From contig JAUWHO010000038.1 of assembly GCA_030605835.1 (NCBI GenBank), forward strand, positions 1 to 44,288: a DNA stretch of 44,288 nt. The letters run 5' to 3'. The notes under the pieces are model-generated. The model saw only the letters and a program-made list of their open reading frames with translations, had not been told where the DNA came from and ran no database searches. Positions 22,860 through 30,728 of the stretch are shown here, piece by piece (position 1 is the stretch's first letter; each line of letters begins with the position of its first letter). The translations under genes were made by a program, and so were the position numbers. The DNA comes from Candidatus Zixiibacteriota bacterium (GTDB taxonomy: Bacteria > Zixibacteria > MSB-5A5 > DG-27).

Positions 22860-23765
22860 ATGCAAAAACTGCTGGATCGCCTTATAGAGGGGGAGGTTCT
22901 GGTCGCTGACGGTGCCATGGGAACGATGTTGCTTGAAAGGGGACTGAAGGCCGGGGACTGCCCGGAGAGGATGAATCTTGAGCAACCGGAAATTCTCGAA
23001 GAGATCGCCAAGCTCTATCTTGAGACCGGCGCCGACATAATCCAGACGAACACTTTCGGAGCCTCCCCGCTAAAGCTTTCACAATACTCTCTCCGAGATG
23101 GGACCGAAGAGATCAATGCCGAGGCCGTCCGTGCCGTGCGTAAGGTTATAGGAGATAGAGCTTACCTCTCAGCCTCGTGCGGGCCCTGCGGGAGGCTCCT
23201 GAAGCCCTATGGAGATGTTAGTCCGCGGGAGGTGGCGGAGGGATTCAGAAGACAGATGAAGGCTCTGGTCCTCGAAGGAGTCGACATGATATGCATCGAG
23301 ACTATGACAGATCTGGAGGAGGCCAGGCTTGCAATCGAAGCCTCAAAATCGGTCTCGCCCTTTACACCGGTCTGCGCCACCATGACGTTCGATCCGACGC
23401 CGAAGGGCTTTTTCACCATCATGGGTGTCAGCATCGAGCAGGCCGCAAGAGGTCTCGCTGATGCCGGTGCAGACATCATCGGCTCAAATTGCGGTAACGG
23501 CATTGAGAATATGATTAAGATTGCTGCGGAGCTCAGAAAGCACACTACTCTCCCTCTGATTATTCAATCGAATGCCGGCCTTCCCGAGGTGAAAGAGAAC
23601 CAGCTGGTCTATTCGGAGACCCCGGAGTTCTTCGCGGAGGGAGCTCAAAAGTTGCTTGAGTGTGGCGTGAACATCATCGGAGGCTGTTGTGGCACCACTC
23701 CGGAGCATATCGCCGCAATCAGAAAAGTGGTGAACGCATTTAATAAGAGATTCGCGAAGATTTGA
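22860..23765 (+). CDS. Homocysteine S-methyltransferase (MetH N-terminal module-like)
   Basis: 301 residues from the ATG at 22860, one base after the upstream stop; GGGGGTTGGG serves as ribosome site. An in-frame earlier ATG at 22749 lies inside the corrinoid gene and is unlikely. The protein is a Hcy-methyltransferase TIM barrel: VADGAMGTMLLERG, ADIIQTNTFGASPLKL, SCGPCGRLLKPYGD, and the zinc ligands Cys211 (IIGSNCGNG) and Cys276-Cys277 (IIGGCCGTTPEHI). It corresponds to the first module of MetH without folate, B12 or activation modules; two of those are encoded upstream as separate genes. Expected reaction: methyl-Co(III) plus homocysteine gives methionine and Co(I). A methylthiol donor cannot be excluded. 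Confidence 0.93.
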   Translation: MQKLLDRLIEGEVLVADGAMGTMLLERGLKAGDCPERMNLEQPEILEEIAKLYLETGADIIQTNTFGASPLKLSQYSLRDGTEEINAEAVRAVRKVIGDRAYLSASCGPCGRLLKPYGDVSPREVAEGFRRQMKALVLEGVDMICIETMTDLEEARLAIEASKSVSPFTPVCATMTFDPTPKGFFTIMGVSIEQAARGLADAGADIIGSNCGNGIENMIKIAAELRKHTTLPLIIQSNAGLPEVKENQLVYSETPEFFAEGAQKLLECGVNIIGGCCGTTPEHIAAIRKVVNAFNKRFAKI

Positions 23766-23895
23766 ACTTCCGTTGTCAGTGTAATAGCGTATTAATCAGT
23801 TGTCCGGCTAATAATCTGGTCGCTGAAGCCATCCGCAGCTTCCGTTGCTGTTAGCAGAAGATAGAACCGCCAGACCTCTTCCGGGTGCACTGTTC

Positions 23896-25083
23896 TCAGA
23901 AGTATACTCTCACCCTCGCAAAACCGCCGAGGCCGAATTCGCCAAATTCGGTCTCGTCCTCCCCAAAGGGGACATACCCGACCAGAATTACCTCGGTATT
24001 GTCACTGAAGCTGTAATCAAACCAGGGGAAGAAGATGCCGCTTCTGTCATTCAGATTGATAATTAGATAGTTTGACCAGTTCAGTAGTTCCGTCACCGGA
24101 TACATCTCGCCCGAATATATGTAGTCTACTCCGAGATTTTCTCCATCGGCGCTCAGAAGACGCATCCAATCATCGAAAGTATATTCGCTTTTGTCGGTTC
24201 TCCCCAATTCATTGCGGTAGTATTCACCGATCAGGTAGAGTCCGCTCTCAAACGTGTAGTCAGCGCCCAGGAGGTATTGGCCGAAATCGTCAGAATCCTC
24301 CAATCGGTTGTAAGCTGCCTCCGCCCAGATGCCCAATCCCAACAGCTCTCCAGAAAAATCGCCGCCAAACAGTCTCCGCCTTTCAGACAGAGGCGACCAA
24401 AGGATATAATCGAAACTCTCCTGGGTTTTCTCCACAAAACAGGCGGAGAGGTCGAATCCGAGGAAATGCTCCTTGACTTTCAGTGCCTTTGTGGAAGTCT
24501 CCCATTCCTCGCCGATGCCGATGACGGTCGTCAACACTGCCTCCCTTCCGAACAGCAGCTCCAATTTGAAGGCATTGACGCCGACTTTCTCATAAGTTGG
24601 ATCCAGCAGATTCTTCTGGTTGAATATGTCCGTTGGATTCCAGGAATACCCGGAACCCCACGGCAACTGCTGTTTGCCGATTCTTATGTTTGCACGCTTT
24701 GAGTAGATTGTCACATAGGCGTTGTCCAAAAAATTCTCATCGGAATATTCGAAGTCGAAATCGGGGCGAAGGGAATCGATGGAGGCCTGTGAGTCACGAG
24801 CGTATTGTGACACCACATTCTCAGGAACAAAATCGAAGGAATTGAAACTCTTTGCGCCGTGAAAGAGCCTGCAGATATAGTCTCCGTTGAAACTTACATT
24901 TTCAGCCACCTGAGCCGAGAGGTCTATGCGCAGTTTGTTATAGTCCTGCAGGATTAGTTTGTCATTCAATTCTTGGGGGAAGAGCTGGTTCTCGTAATAT
25001 CCTGTAAATTCCAACGCCTGGGTACTGGCTTTGGAAGTAAAGGTAATCAGAATCAGCAGGAGTGAAAGGAATTGGCGCTTCAT
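23896..25083 (-). CDS. Outer-membrane beta-barrel protein of the RND/LolA-like operon
   Basis: 395 residues with a signal peptide ending about TQA-LEF. The body shows alternating amphipathic strands, often bounded by aromatic residues, for example LEFTGYYENQLF, NVSFNGDYICRLFHG, NAYVTIYSKRANIRIGKQQLPWGSGYSWNPTDIFN, and a C-terminal strand GLGGFARVRVYF ending in Phe, the normal outer-membrane insertion signal. The IGKQQLPWGSGYSWNPTDIFN segment resembles DUF1302/porin-like barrels found with RND-LolA pairs. It is the last gene of a three-gene minus-strand operon, 26 bases after the LolA-like gene. The likely role is the outer-membrane part of a lipid or hydrophobic-compound path; this is inference. 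Confidence 0.8.
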   Translation of the reverse strand: MKRQFLSLLLILITFTSKASTQALEFTGYYENQLFPQELNDKLILQDYNKLRIDLSAQVAENVSFNGDYICRLFHGAKSFNSFDFVPENVVSQYARDSQASIDSLRPDFDFEYSDENFLDNAYVTIYSKRANIRIGKQQLPWGSGYSWNPTDIFNQKNLLDPTYEKVGVNAFKLELLFGREAVLTTVIGIGEEWETSTKALKVKEHFLGFDLSACFVEKTQESFDYILWSPLSERRRLFGGDFSGELLGLGIWAEAAYNRLEDSDDFGQYLLGADYTFESGLYLIGEYYRNELGRTDKSEYTFDDWMRLLSADGENLGVDYIYSGEMYPVTELLNWSNYLIINLNDRSGIFFPWFDYSFSDNTEVILVGYVPFGEDETEFGEFGLGGFARVRVYF

Positions 25084-25109
25084 TTCACGTTATCCTTGTG
25101 GAGAGCATC

Positions 25110-25853
25110 TCAGCGCCGCTTCAAATTACCGGTTGTGAAAATCTTATCGTCAAGATCTATATCGAATTTGATCTCGGTTGTCTCCATTACGGTCTCGCCT
25201 CCCTCCTGCAGATCGGCCATCACCAGCTTCATCTGATACCAGTGCCCATCGACCTTCTTGACGTCATAGCATTTCAATCGCTTGAGAAGTTCACCGTCTT
25301 CATAATAATCAATCCGGATGGTCAGAAATCTCCCTTTATCTCCCCAGTAGATAAGTTTCGAATAGTGAGGACCGCTCTCTGTAGGAATCAACTCGAATTT
25401 ATAGCAACTCGTGCCGTCAATCTTCTCCTCCCCCAGCAGAGTGTATGTGTAATCTTCCTCTATGCTTCCGCTGGACATATCTTCATAAGAGAAGTCGCTT
25501 CCCTGAACCTTCTGCCTTTTGGCGTGGCTGGCAAGATGCCGCACCCGGTCTGTTTTGGGGGTGTAAAACCAGATGTCATTACCGTCATTAAGCATCAGAA
25601 TCTTATCCCCCTTTACCCGGCTTGGGTTCGTATAAATCATCAGCTGTTTATCATTCTGGTCTTTAGTAAATGACTTCATCTCCAGGGTGCGCTTTTTGCC
25701 GCCGGAGGTGGTGATTATCTGCTTTACAATCGCCTCGCTTGAGGCAACACGCTCAGTCTCGTCGATTCTCTGAATAATCTCTTTTGGGGTTAACTGTTGA
25801 GCTTGGGCTGTCAGGACAGCGGTCACCACCATGAAAACCATTTGTCTCAACAT
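25110..25853 (-). CDS. LolA-like outer-membrane lipoprotein-sorting protein
   Basis: 247 residues from the ATG at 25853, chosen because AAGGAG is about ten bases upstream. The GTG at 25862, which overlaps the RND stop, sits too close to that site. The signal peptide ends AQAQQ. The mature part fits the COG2834 LolA/LppX fold: TPKEIIQRIDETERVASSEAIVKQII, KRTLEMKSFTKDQNDKQLMIYTNPSRVKGDKILMLNDGNDIWFYTPKTDRVRHLASHAKRQKVQGSDF condensed around the WFYxP and GSDFSYEDM words, and YKFELIPT / LIYWGDKGRFLTIRIDYYEDG strands. Proteins of this type bind acyl chains in the periplasm. Genetic linkage to an MMPL pump and a barrel suggests a carrier between them. Confidence 0.87.
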   Translation of the reverse strand: MLRQMVFMVVTAVLTAQAQQLTPKEIIQRIDETERVASSEAIVKQIITTSGGKKRTLEMKSFTKDQNDKQLMIYTNPSRVKGDKILMLNDGNDIWFYTPKTDRVRHLASHAKRQKVQGSDFSYEDMSSGSIEEDYTYTLLGEEKIDGTSCYKFELIPTESGPHYSKLIYWGDKGRFLTIRIDYYEDGELLKRLKCYDVKKVDGHWYQMKLVMADLQEGGETVMETTEIKFDIDLDDKIFTTGNLKRR

Positions 25854-25858
25854 ATAAT

Positions 25859-28570
25859 TCACTCTCCTTCAGCGGTGTCGACCCTATTCTTTTTCTCCAT
25901 TAATCCTAACAGCGCCGGCAGAATGATGACGGAGGTCAAAAAGCACGTCCCCACGCCTATGAACAGTGCAATTCCCAGACTGCCCAGCCCGCGGTAGGTG
26001 GCAAATACCAGGGAGCCGAAAGCGAGCATCGTGGTGAGCGATGTCAACATAACCGCCTTTCCGGTGCTGGTGAAGACGGTTCTGATTTTTCCTCGGCCCT
26101 CTATTCTATAGCGATGGAGAATATGGACGCCGTCATCAATGCCGATGCCTAAGATAAGCGGCAGCCCCATTAGATTTACCAATGTCAACTGCAGGCCCAA
26201 AAGATGCATAGTCCCGACCATCCAGATCGCTCCGACGATGAGCGGCACCATTGCCAGTATCGCCAAGTGTATCTTCTTGAAATCCCAGAGCAGGAGAAGG
26301 AAAACGACGATGATTGTCAAAATCGCCGCTATCTTTCCGTCCCTACCGATGATCTGTATGAGAACGTAAAATACCAGCGGCATCCCGCTAACTCTCCTAT
26401 CAAGCTTCTGCATCTGAGCTGTGAACCTCTCCAGAAAGGCCAGGTTCCAGACCGACTCTTTGGGATAGAGCGTCACCAGGTATTTGCTGCCGTCTTTGCT
26501 CACAAACTGATCCAAGATGTTCTGGGGCAAACTGTTTACATCAATATGCTCTAACGAGGCCATTCCCAGTGCAGCCTGCCGAAAATAAGGTTCATACTGA
26601 TTCTGGAGGAGGTTGAGATTTCCAACAGTTTTCACACGGTCGGCACTGAGTCTGTCTATCAAGGAAGCGATCATGGTCTTATTCTCTGGATCCTCCAGAT
26701 CACCGATCAACTCCCTGCATTTCTCATCCACCTTATCCTGTCCGCCGAGATAGGCCAACTGGGCCAGCTCAATGACGTTATCCTCCAGCCGGTAGAGTTC
26801 GTCAAAAAGCTGCCCAATTTCGTTCTCCGCAAGGGGAGTCAATTTTCGATTGTGTTCTAAGTGCTCACGGATTTCCTGAACATGTGGGGTCCGCTTCTGC
26901 TGTTGTTCTAATGAGGGCACGTATTCAGAAATGCTCGTCACCATGCCGATCATCTTCAGATCCTTGGCTGCCTCAGATATTCTTCGGGCCTCTTCGACGG
27001 AGGCGGCGGTAATCATCGCGAAATCGGGGGTGACATCAAACTCCTGCTCCATTTCATGCTGCAGCTTAATCGATGTCAGACCGACAGGCTCCATGTTCAA
27101 ATAGTTATAGTCAAACGTGATATTCAATGCGGAATAGAAAAGCAGCGCGGTAACGATTGTGGCCCCCGTCAGAATGAGAATAGCTCTTCGCGAGATGATC
27201 TCACCAAGACTGCCCAAGAAGTTGAAGCTTGTGGATTTTGCTTTGTACCTCTCCCGGCGAAATCTTACCAATAGTGTATCGCGCAATGAAAGCATCGCCG
27301 GCAACGCCAAGAGAGTGGCGATCATACAGAATATGACGCCACTGCCGGCAATGATTCCGAATTCGGACATTCCCGCAGTCTTGGAAATTGTCAGTGTCAG
27401 AAAGGCACAGGCGGTGGTGAGGCCCCCGGTGATTATTCCCTTGCCCGACCTCAATAGCGAAAAATGAAGGGCCTCTCCCACGGAGTGACCACCGGCCCGG
27501 CTTTCGGAGTAAACCGTAATTATGTGAATGGAGAAGTCGATTCCCAACCCGATCAGAATCACCGCAAACATCGAGGTCATGATATTTAAGCTGCCCAGGG
27601 TCACGGCGGCAAAGCCTGCGGTCCATACAACGCCCAAAAGCAAGCTGACGCCGGCAAGAAGGGGGGCCACCCACATCCGGAAGGAGATAATAAACAGAGC
27701 GATGATTAAGAGGAGAGCAACTATCGAGGTGAGGTACATATCCTCACCGACGGCGACAGTCTCATCTCGGGCGAGGGCCATTGTCCCGGTGGTGCCGGCA
27801 AAGATGCTGGGGTATTCTTCAGCAACTTCAGCAATTACAGCATCTATTGAGTCCTCCGCGGCTATGACAATGTCGATATCGTTAATGGTGAAAGTCGGCT
27901 GCGCCAGAATAAGAAGCATGTCCTTATCCTGAGAGATCATGTACTCATCACCGATCAGGAACCGGTCCACCGCCATCTTTGCCACGTTGGAATCTAAGGT
28001 CTCCCCGTTGAGTGCGTATTCCTCCATGGTTTTGAGCCAGTATCTGATGCCGTCTAAGAACATTACCGCATTGTTTTCTTTCTCCTTGGTGGAGATGCTT
28101 TCCCCGTCGTACACATATGTCTTCTCGAAGTTGTCATTCAGATGTCCGAGGAAGGGCAGAAGACTGAGATCCTTGAAAATATCCTTGCTGTTTTTGAGAT
28201 CCTTGGCCTTCTGGAGCATAAATCCATGTTGGAGGAAAAAATCACGCTCCAGCTTATAATCAACCCGTTGGACATATTCGGTCATGGCCTCGATTTTGGG
28301 CGCAAGTTCATCGGCGAACTGTTTGAGTTCGCCTTCCTGGCCTCTGGCGGCAATAATGATCAAAGAGGCGGTGCTGTAGTCTTCAATAATCTGATTGAAT
28401 TCTTCTACCATGGGGTGGTCTTGGGGCATCAGGTTCTTGAAGTGCATCTCTAATTTCAGATTTGTGGCCAGGCCGGCGGCTATGACGGTGATCACCAGGG
28501 CGGTGCCGAACATCAAGAAAGGCCGTCTTTCAGCCAGCTTGGCTATTGCTGTAAGTAGTTTCTCTCTCAC
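25859..28570 (-). CDS. RND/MMPL superfamily exporter with sterol-sensing-like domains
   Basis: 903 residues, GTG start. Two internal repeats each contain one N-terminal helix, a large periplasmic loop and five helices. The first helix is MFGTALVITVIAAGLATNL. The central proton-relay motifs are VILIGLGIDFSIHIITVYSE (about 340-359) and LILGIGIDDGVHILHRYR (about 808-825), both with the acidic residues usual in COG1033/MMPL transporters. Characterised relatives export lipids, hopanoids or lipoglycans. It is the first gene of the operon with a LolA-like carrier and an outer-membrane barrel, so a trans-envelope transport path is likely. A possible promoter lies at 28607-28635. The ribosome site is weak. 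Confidence 0.9.
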   Translation of the reverse strand: MREKLLTAIAKLAERRPFLMFGTALVITVIAAGLATNLKLEMHFKNLMPQDHPMVEEFNQIIEDYSTASLIIIAARGQEGELKQFADELAPKIEAMTEYVQRVDYKLERDFFLQHGFMLQKAKDLKNSKDIFKDLSLLPFLGHLNDNFEKTYVYDGESISTKEKENNAVMFLDGIRYWLKTMEEYALNGETLDSNVAKMAVDRFLIGDEYMISQDKDMLLILAQPTFTINDIDIVIAAEDSIDAVIAEVAEEYPSIFAGTTGTMALARDETVAVGEDMYLTSIVALLLIIALFIISFRMWVAPLLAGVSLLLGVVWTAGFAAVTLGSLNIMTSMFAVILIGLGIDFSIHIITVYSESRAGGHSVGEALHFSLLRSGKGIITGGLTTACAFLTLTISKTAGMSEFGIIAGSGVIFCMIATLLALPAMLSLRDTLLVRFRRERYKAKSTSFNFLGSLGEIISRRAILILTGATIVTALLFYSALNITFDYNYLNMEPVGLTSIKLQHEMEQEFDVTPDFAMITAASVEEARRISEAAKDLKMIGMVTSISEYVPSLEQQQKRTPHVQEIREHLEHNRKLTPLAENEIGQLFDELYRLEDNVIELAQLAYLGGQDKVDEKCRELIGDLEDPENKTMIASLIDRLSADRVKTVGNLNLLQNQYEPYFRQAALGMASLEHIDVNSLPQNILDQFVSKDGSKYLVTLYPKESVWNLAFLERFTAQMQKLDRRVSGMPLVFYVLIQIIGRDGKIAAILTIIVVFLLLLWDFKKIHLAILAMVPLIVGAIWMVGTMHLLGLQLTLVNLMGLPLILGIGIDDGVHILHRYRIEGRGKIRTVFTSTGKAVMLTSLTTMLAFGSLVFATYRGLGSLGIALFIGVGTCFLTSVIILPALLGLMEKKNRVDTAEGE

Positions 28571-28606
28571 GATTACTTGTTTCTATTAACGACTGGCGTT
28601 TCGGTC

Positions 28607-28635
28607 TAAATAAACAGAAAGAGATAAACTGTCAA
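28607..28635 (-). promoter_or_regulatory. Candidate promoter of the RND-LolA-barrel operon
   Basis: On the minus strand TTGACA (28635-28630), a 17-base spacer and TATTTA (28612-28607). The -35 is perfect; the -10 is poor (three of six). It lies about 37 bases upstream of the GTG start. Confidence 0.4.
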
Positions 28636-28821
28636 GCGTTCCTGTGACTATTGCTCAAATGAGGCGGTAGATTGATGAGCCGAAAAAAGGTTTGTAAAAC
28701 CGAGAAATATCTCTTAGTTTCTGGCATGTTGTATCCAACAGGTTTTTGAAGAGACCACCTCTCAGGTTGGAAACGAGAAGATGTAGATGCTTTAGTTTGA
28801 GAATCAATGTGTGGAGCTTGA

Positions 28822-29667
28822 ATGAGAACCTATCTTGACTGCATTCCCTGTTTCTTTGGGCAGGCGCTTCGGGCCGCCCGGATAGCAACAAATGATGAGA
28901 AGCAGATAAAACGGCTTCTGGACGAAGTGGGAATGATGCTTCAAGAGATTTCTCTCGAAAGCACCCCGCCTGAGATTGGAAGATTGATATACGGAAAGGT
29001 GAGAGAGATTACCGGAAATCCTGACCCATATAGAGAAATTAAAAGAGAGAGCACCGAAAAGGGCTTGGCATTATATGACTCCCTGAGGGAGAAAATCAAA
29101 AGATCGGGCGACGGACTCCTCACCGCGATAAGAATCTCTATTGCCGGGAATGTGATAGACCTCGGGGTTAACAGGGAGTTCGATATCGAACAGGAGATGG
29201 AGGAGGTCGCCCAAAAAGAATTTGCGATCTGTGACTATGAAGCATTCAAGAGCTGTTTGGATAAAACCGAGGAAATTCTCTTCATCGGCGATAATGCTGG
29301 AGAGTCAGTCTTTGATAGAATCTTAATAGAGCAACTGAAAAAGCCGGTGATATACGTTGTCAGAGAGACACCGGTCATAAATGATGTGACCCATGAGGAT
29401 GCCATACAGGCGGGTCTTGACCAGGTCGCAACTATACTCTCCTCGGGGACCAATGCACCCGGGACGGTTCTGGAAACATGTAGCGCTGAATTTATAGAGC
29501 TGCTCAACAGCTCCGAGTTTGTGATAAGCAAAGGGCAGGGGAACTATGAAGGGCTTTCTAACGAAAAAGTCCGAATATTCTTTCTCTTGAAGGCGAAATG
29601 CCCCATTATAGCCAACGACATTGGCGTCACGGTCGACGATATCATACTGAAGGGAATCAACATCTGA
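28822..29667 (+). CDS. DUF89 (damage-control phosphatase-like) family protein
   Basis: 281 residues. The DUF89/ARMT1 fold of subfamily I (prokaryotic short form) begins YLDCIPCFFGQALRAAR, with the conserved CxPC pair. It continues with IRISIAGNVIDLGV, then LFIGDNAGESVFDRIL, where Asp157-Asn158 are predicted metal ligands. VISKGQGNYEGLS and CPIIANDIGV follow near the C-terminus. Family members are metal-dependent phosphatases proposed to remove damaged or excess sugar phosphates; the substrate of subfamily I enzymes is unsettled. GGAG stands eight bases before the ATG. It is divergent from the RND operon, with no partner gene on its strand before 29864. Confidence 0.88.
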   Translation: MRTYLDCIPCFFGQALRAARIATNDEKQIKRLLDEVGMMLQEISLESTPPEIGRLIYGKVREITGNPDPYREIKRESTEKGLALYDSLREKIKRSGDGLLTAIRISIAGNVIDLGVNREFDIEQEMEEVAQKEFAICDYEAFKSCLDKTEEILFIGDNAGESVFDRILIEQLKKPVIYVVRETPVINDVTHEDAIQAGLDQVATILSSGTNAPGTVLETCSAEFIELLNSSEFVISKGQGNYEGLSNEKVRIFFLLKAKCPIIANDIGVTVDDIILKGINI

Positions 29668-29863
29668 GAGTTCTTGACCTGCTGATTCCATGCGGGTCGC
29701 ACGTTAAATATCCACGTGAACACCAAGAGACATATCCTCTGATTGATCCAGCGACAACATGAAAGCGTTGTGAAACCGGAAACGAGTTCTTAACTTCCGG
29801 GTCAAAGCGACACAGTGTTTCGAAGAGATATAATCAGACCACTCTTAAAGATTGGGAATCAAA

Positions 29864-30610
29864 ATGAAGCTGCGAATAATCCTGTTTTTGATTTTGCTCT
29901 CAACTCCGACCTTGGGTCAGATCAACACCGAGAAAATGCGCCTGGGGCTTTCCGAATCGGGGTTCGCCGGGGATGTCAATCTCACCTATTCCGTCACCTT
30001 GGGGAATTCAGAGCTGACCAAGATCGGGCTGGGTCCTAATTTTATCTGGCGTATCGGAAGGAATCAGGTCTTTATGCTCAGCGACCTTGATCGGGTATAC
30101 TCCAAGGACGGAACCATTATCAACAAGGCATTCTCTCATCTGCGTTACAATCACGAGTTCACCGATCGGTACATCTACGAATTCTTTCTTCAGGCCCAAT
30201 ACAACCGCACCCAGAACCTCTCCCATTGCTATCTCGTCGGCACCGGGATTCGGATCATTCCCTTTCGGCGGGAAGCGTTCATGGTGGCGATTGGAATCAC
30301 CGGGATGTACGAGGATGAAGAACTCTCTTCGGGAGAAACATCCAGGATTGCTCGTGGCAGCAGCTATATTTTCGTGAAGGCCAATCGAGAAGATCTGATT
30401 TCATTCATAAATACGATCTATGTTCAGCCGGCCCTTGACAATTGGGAGGATTTTCGCGTCCTAGATGAAGCTGAACTGTCAGTCTGGATCACCAAGAATC
30501 TCGCGTTGACGACCGCACTTTCGTATAATTACGATTCCGAGCCCCCGGAGGGCATCAAGCATTACGACTTGGAGCTCAAAAACGGCTTGAAGTTCAGCTT
30601 TTCGATTTAA
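29864..30610 (+). CDS. Exported DUF481-like outer-membrane protein
   Basis: 248 residues from the ATG at 29864; a TTG four codons upstream is less likely because the signal peptide begins at MKLRIILFLILL and is cleaved about TLGQ. The mature part is a series of amphipathic strands: GFAGDVNLTYSVTLGNSEL, GPNFIWRIGRNQVFMLSDLDRVYSKDG, DRYIYEFFLQAQYNRTQN, CYLVGTGIRIIPF, NLALTTALSYNYDSEPPEGIKHYDLELKNGLKFSFSI. This matches DUF481 (YdiY-type salt-induced outer-membrane protein), which carries PPxxxxxxDxxLxxGLxxxF near its end. It is predicted to be a small outer-membrane barrel of unknown role. It converges on the gene at 30729, with a terminator between them. Confidence 0.8.
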   Translation: MKLRIILFLILLSTPTLGQINTEKMRLGLSESGFAGDVNLTYSVTLGNSELTKIGLGPNFIWRIGRNQVFMLSDLDRVYSKDGTIINKAFSHLRYNHEFTDRYIYEFFLQAQYNRTQNLSHCYLVGTGIRIIPFRREAFMVAIGITGMYEDEELSSGETSRIARGSSYIFVKANREDLISFINTIYVQPALDNWEDFRVLDEAELSVWITKNLALTTALSYNYDSEPPEGIKHYDLELKNGLKFSFSI

Positions 30611-30640
30611 TCGTCCCCTGTCACCAGAATTCGCAGGTGT

Positions 30641-30679
30641 AAAAAAGCCGAGTCCACTCTACTTTGAGGTGGACTCGGC
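30641..30679 (-). terminator. Intrinsic terminator of the secreted protein at 30729
   Basis: GCCGAGTCCAC (30647-30657) and GTGGACTCGGC (30669-30679) form a perfect 11-pair stem with an 11-base loop. On the minus strand it is followed by six T (30646-30641). It lies 50 bases past the minus-strand stop. On the plus strand the tail is AATTC, so it may be only partly bidirectional. Confidence 0.9.
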
Positions 30680-30728
30680 AATTCAACTCTGGCCAAGACT
30701 GCCAGAGAATCACTCAGACAATATCAGG

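Noticed and set aside
27201-28453. Overlapping frames of 100-157 codons opposite or inside the RND exporter
   Set aside because: Antisense or out-of-frame shadows with low-complexity Arg/Ser/Pro content and no independent support.
29770-29803. CCGGAA / TTCCGG hairpin before the DUF481-like gene
   Set aside because: Only six pairs with a long loop and no T-run; not called as terminator or operator.
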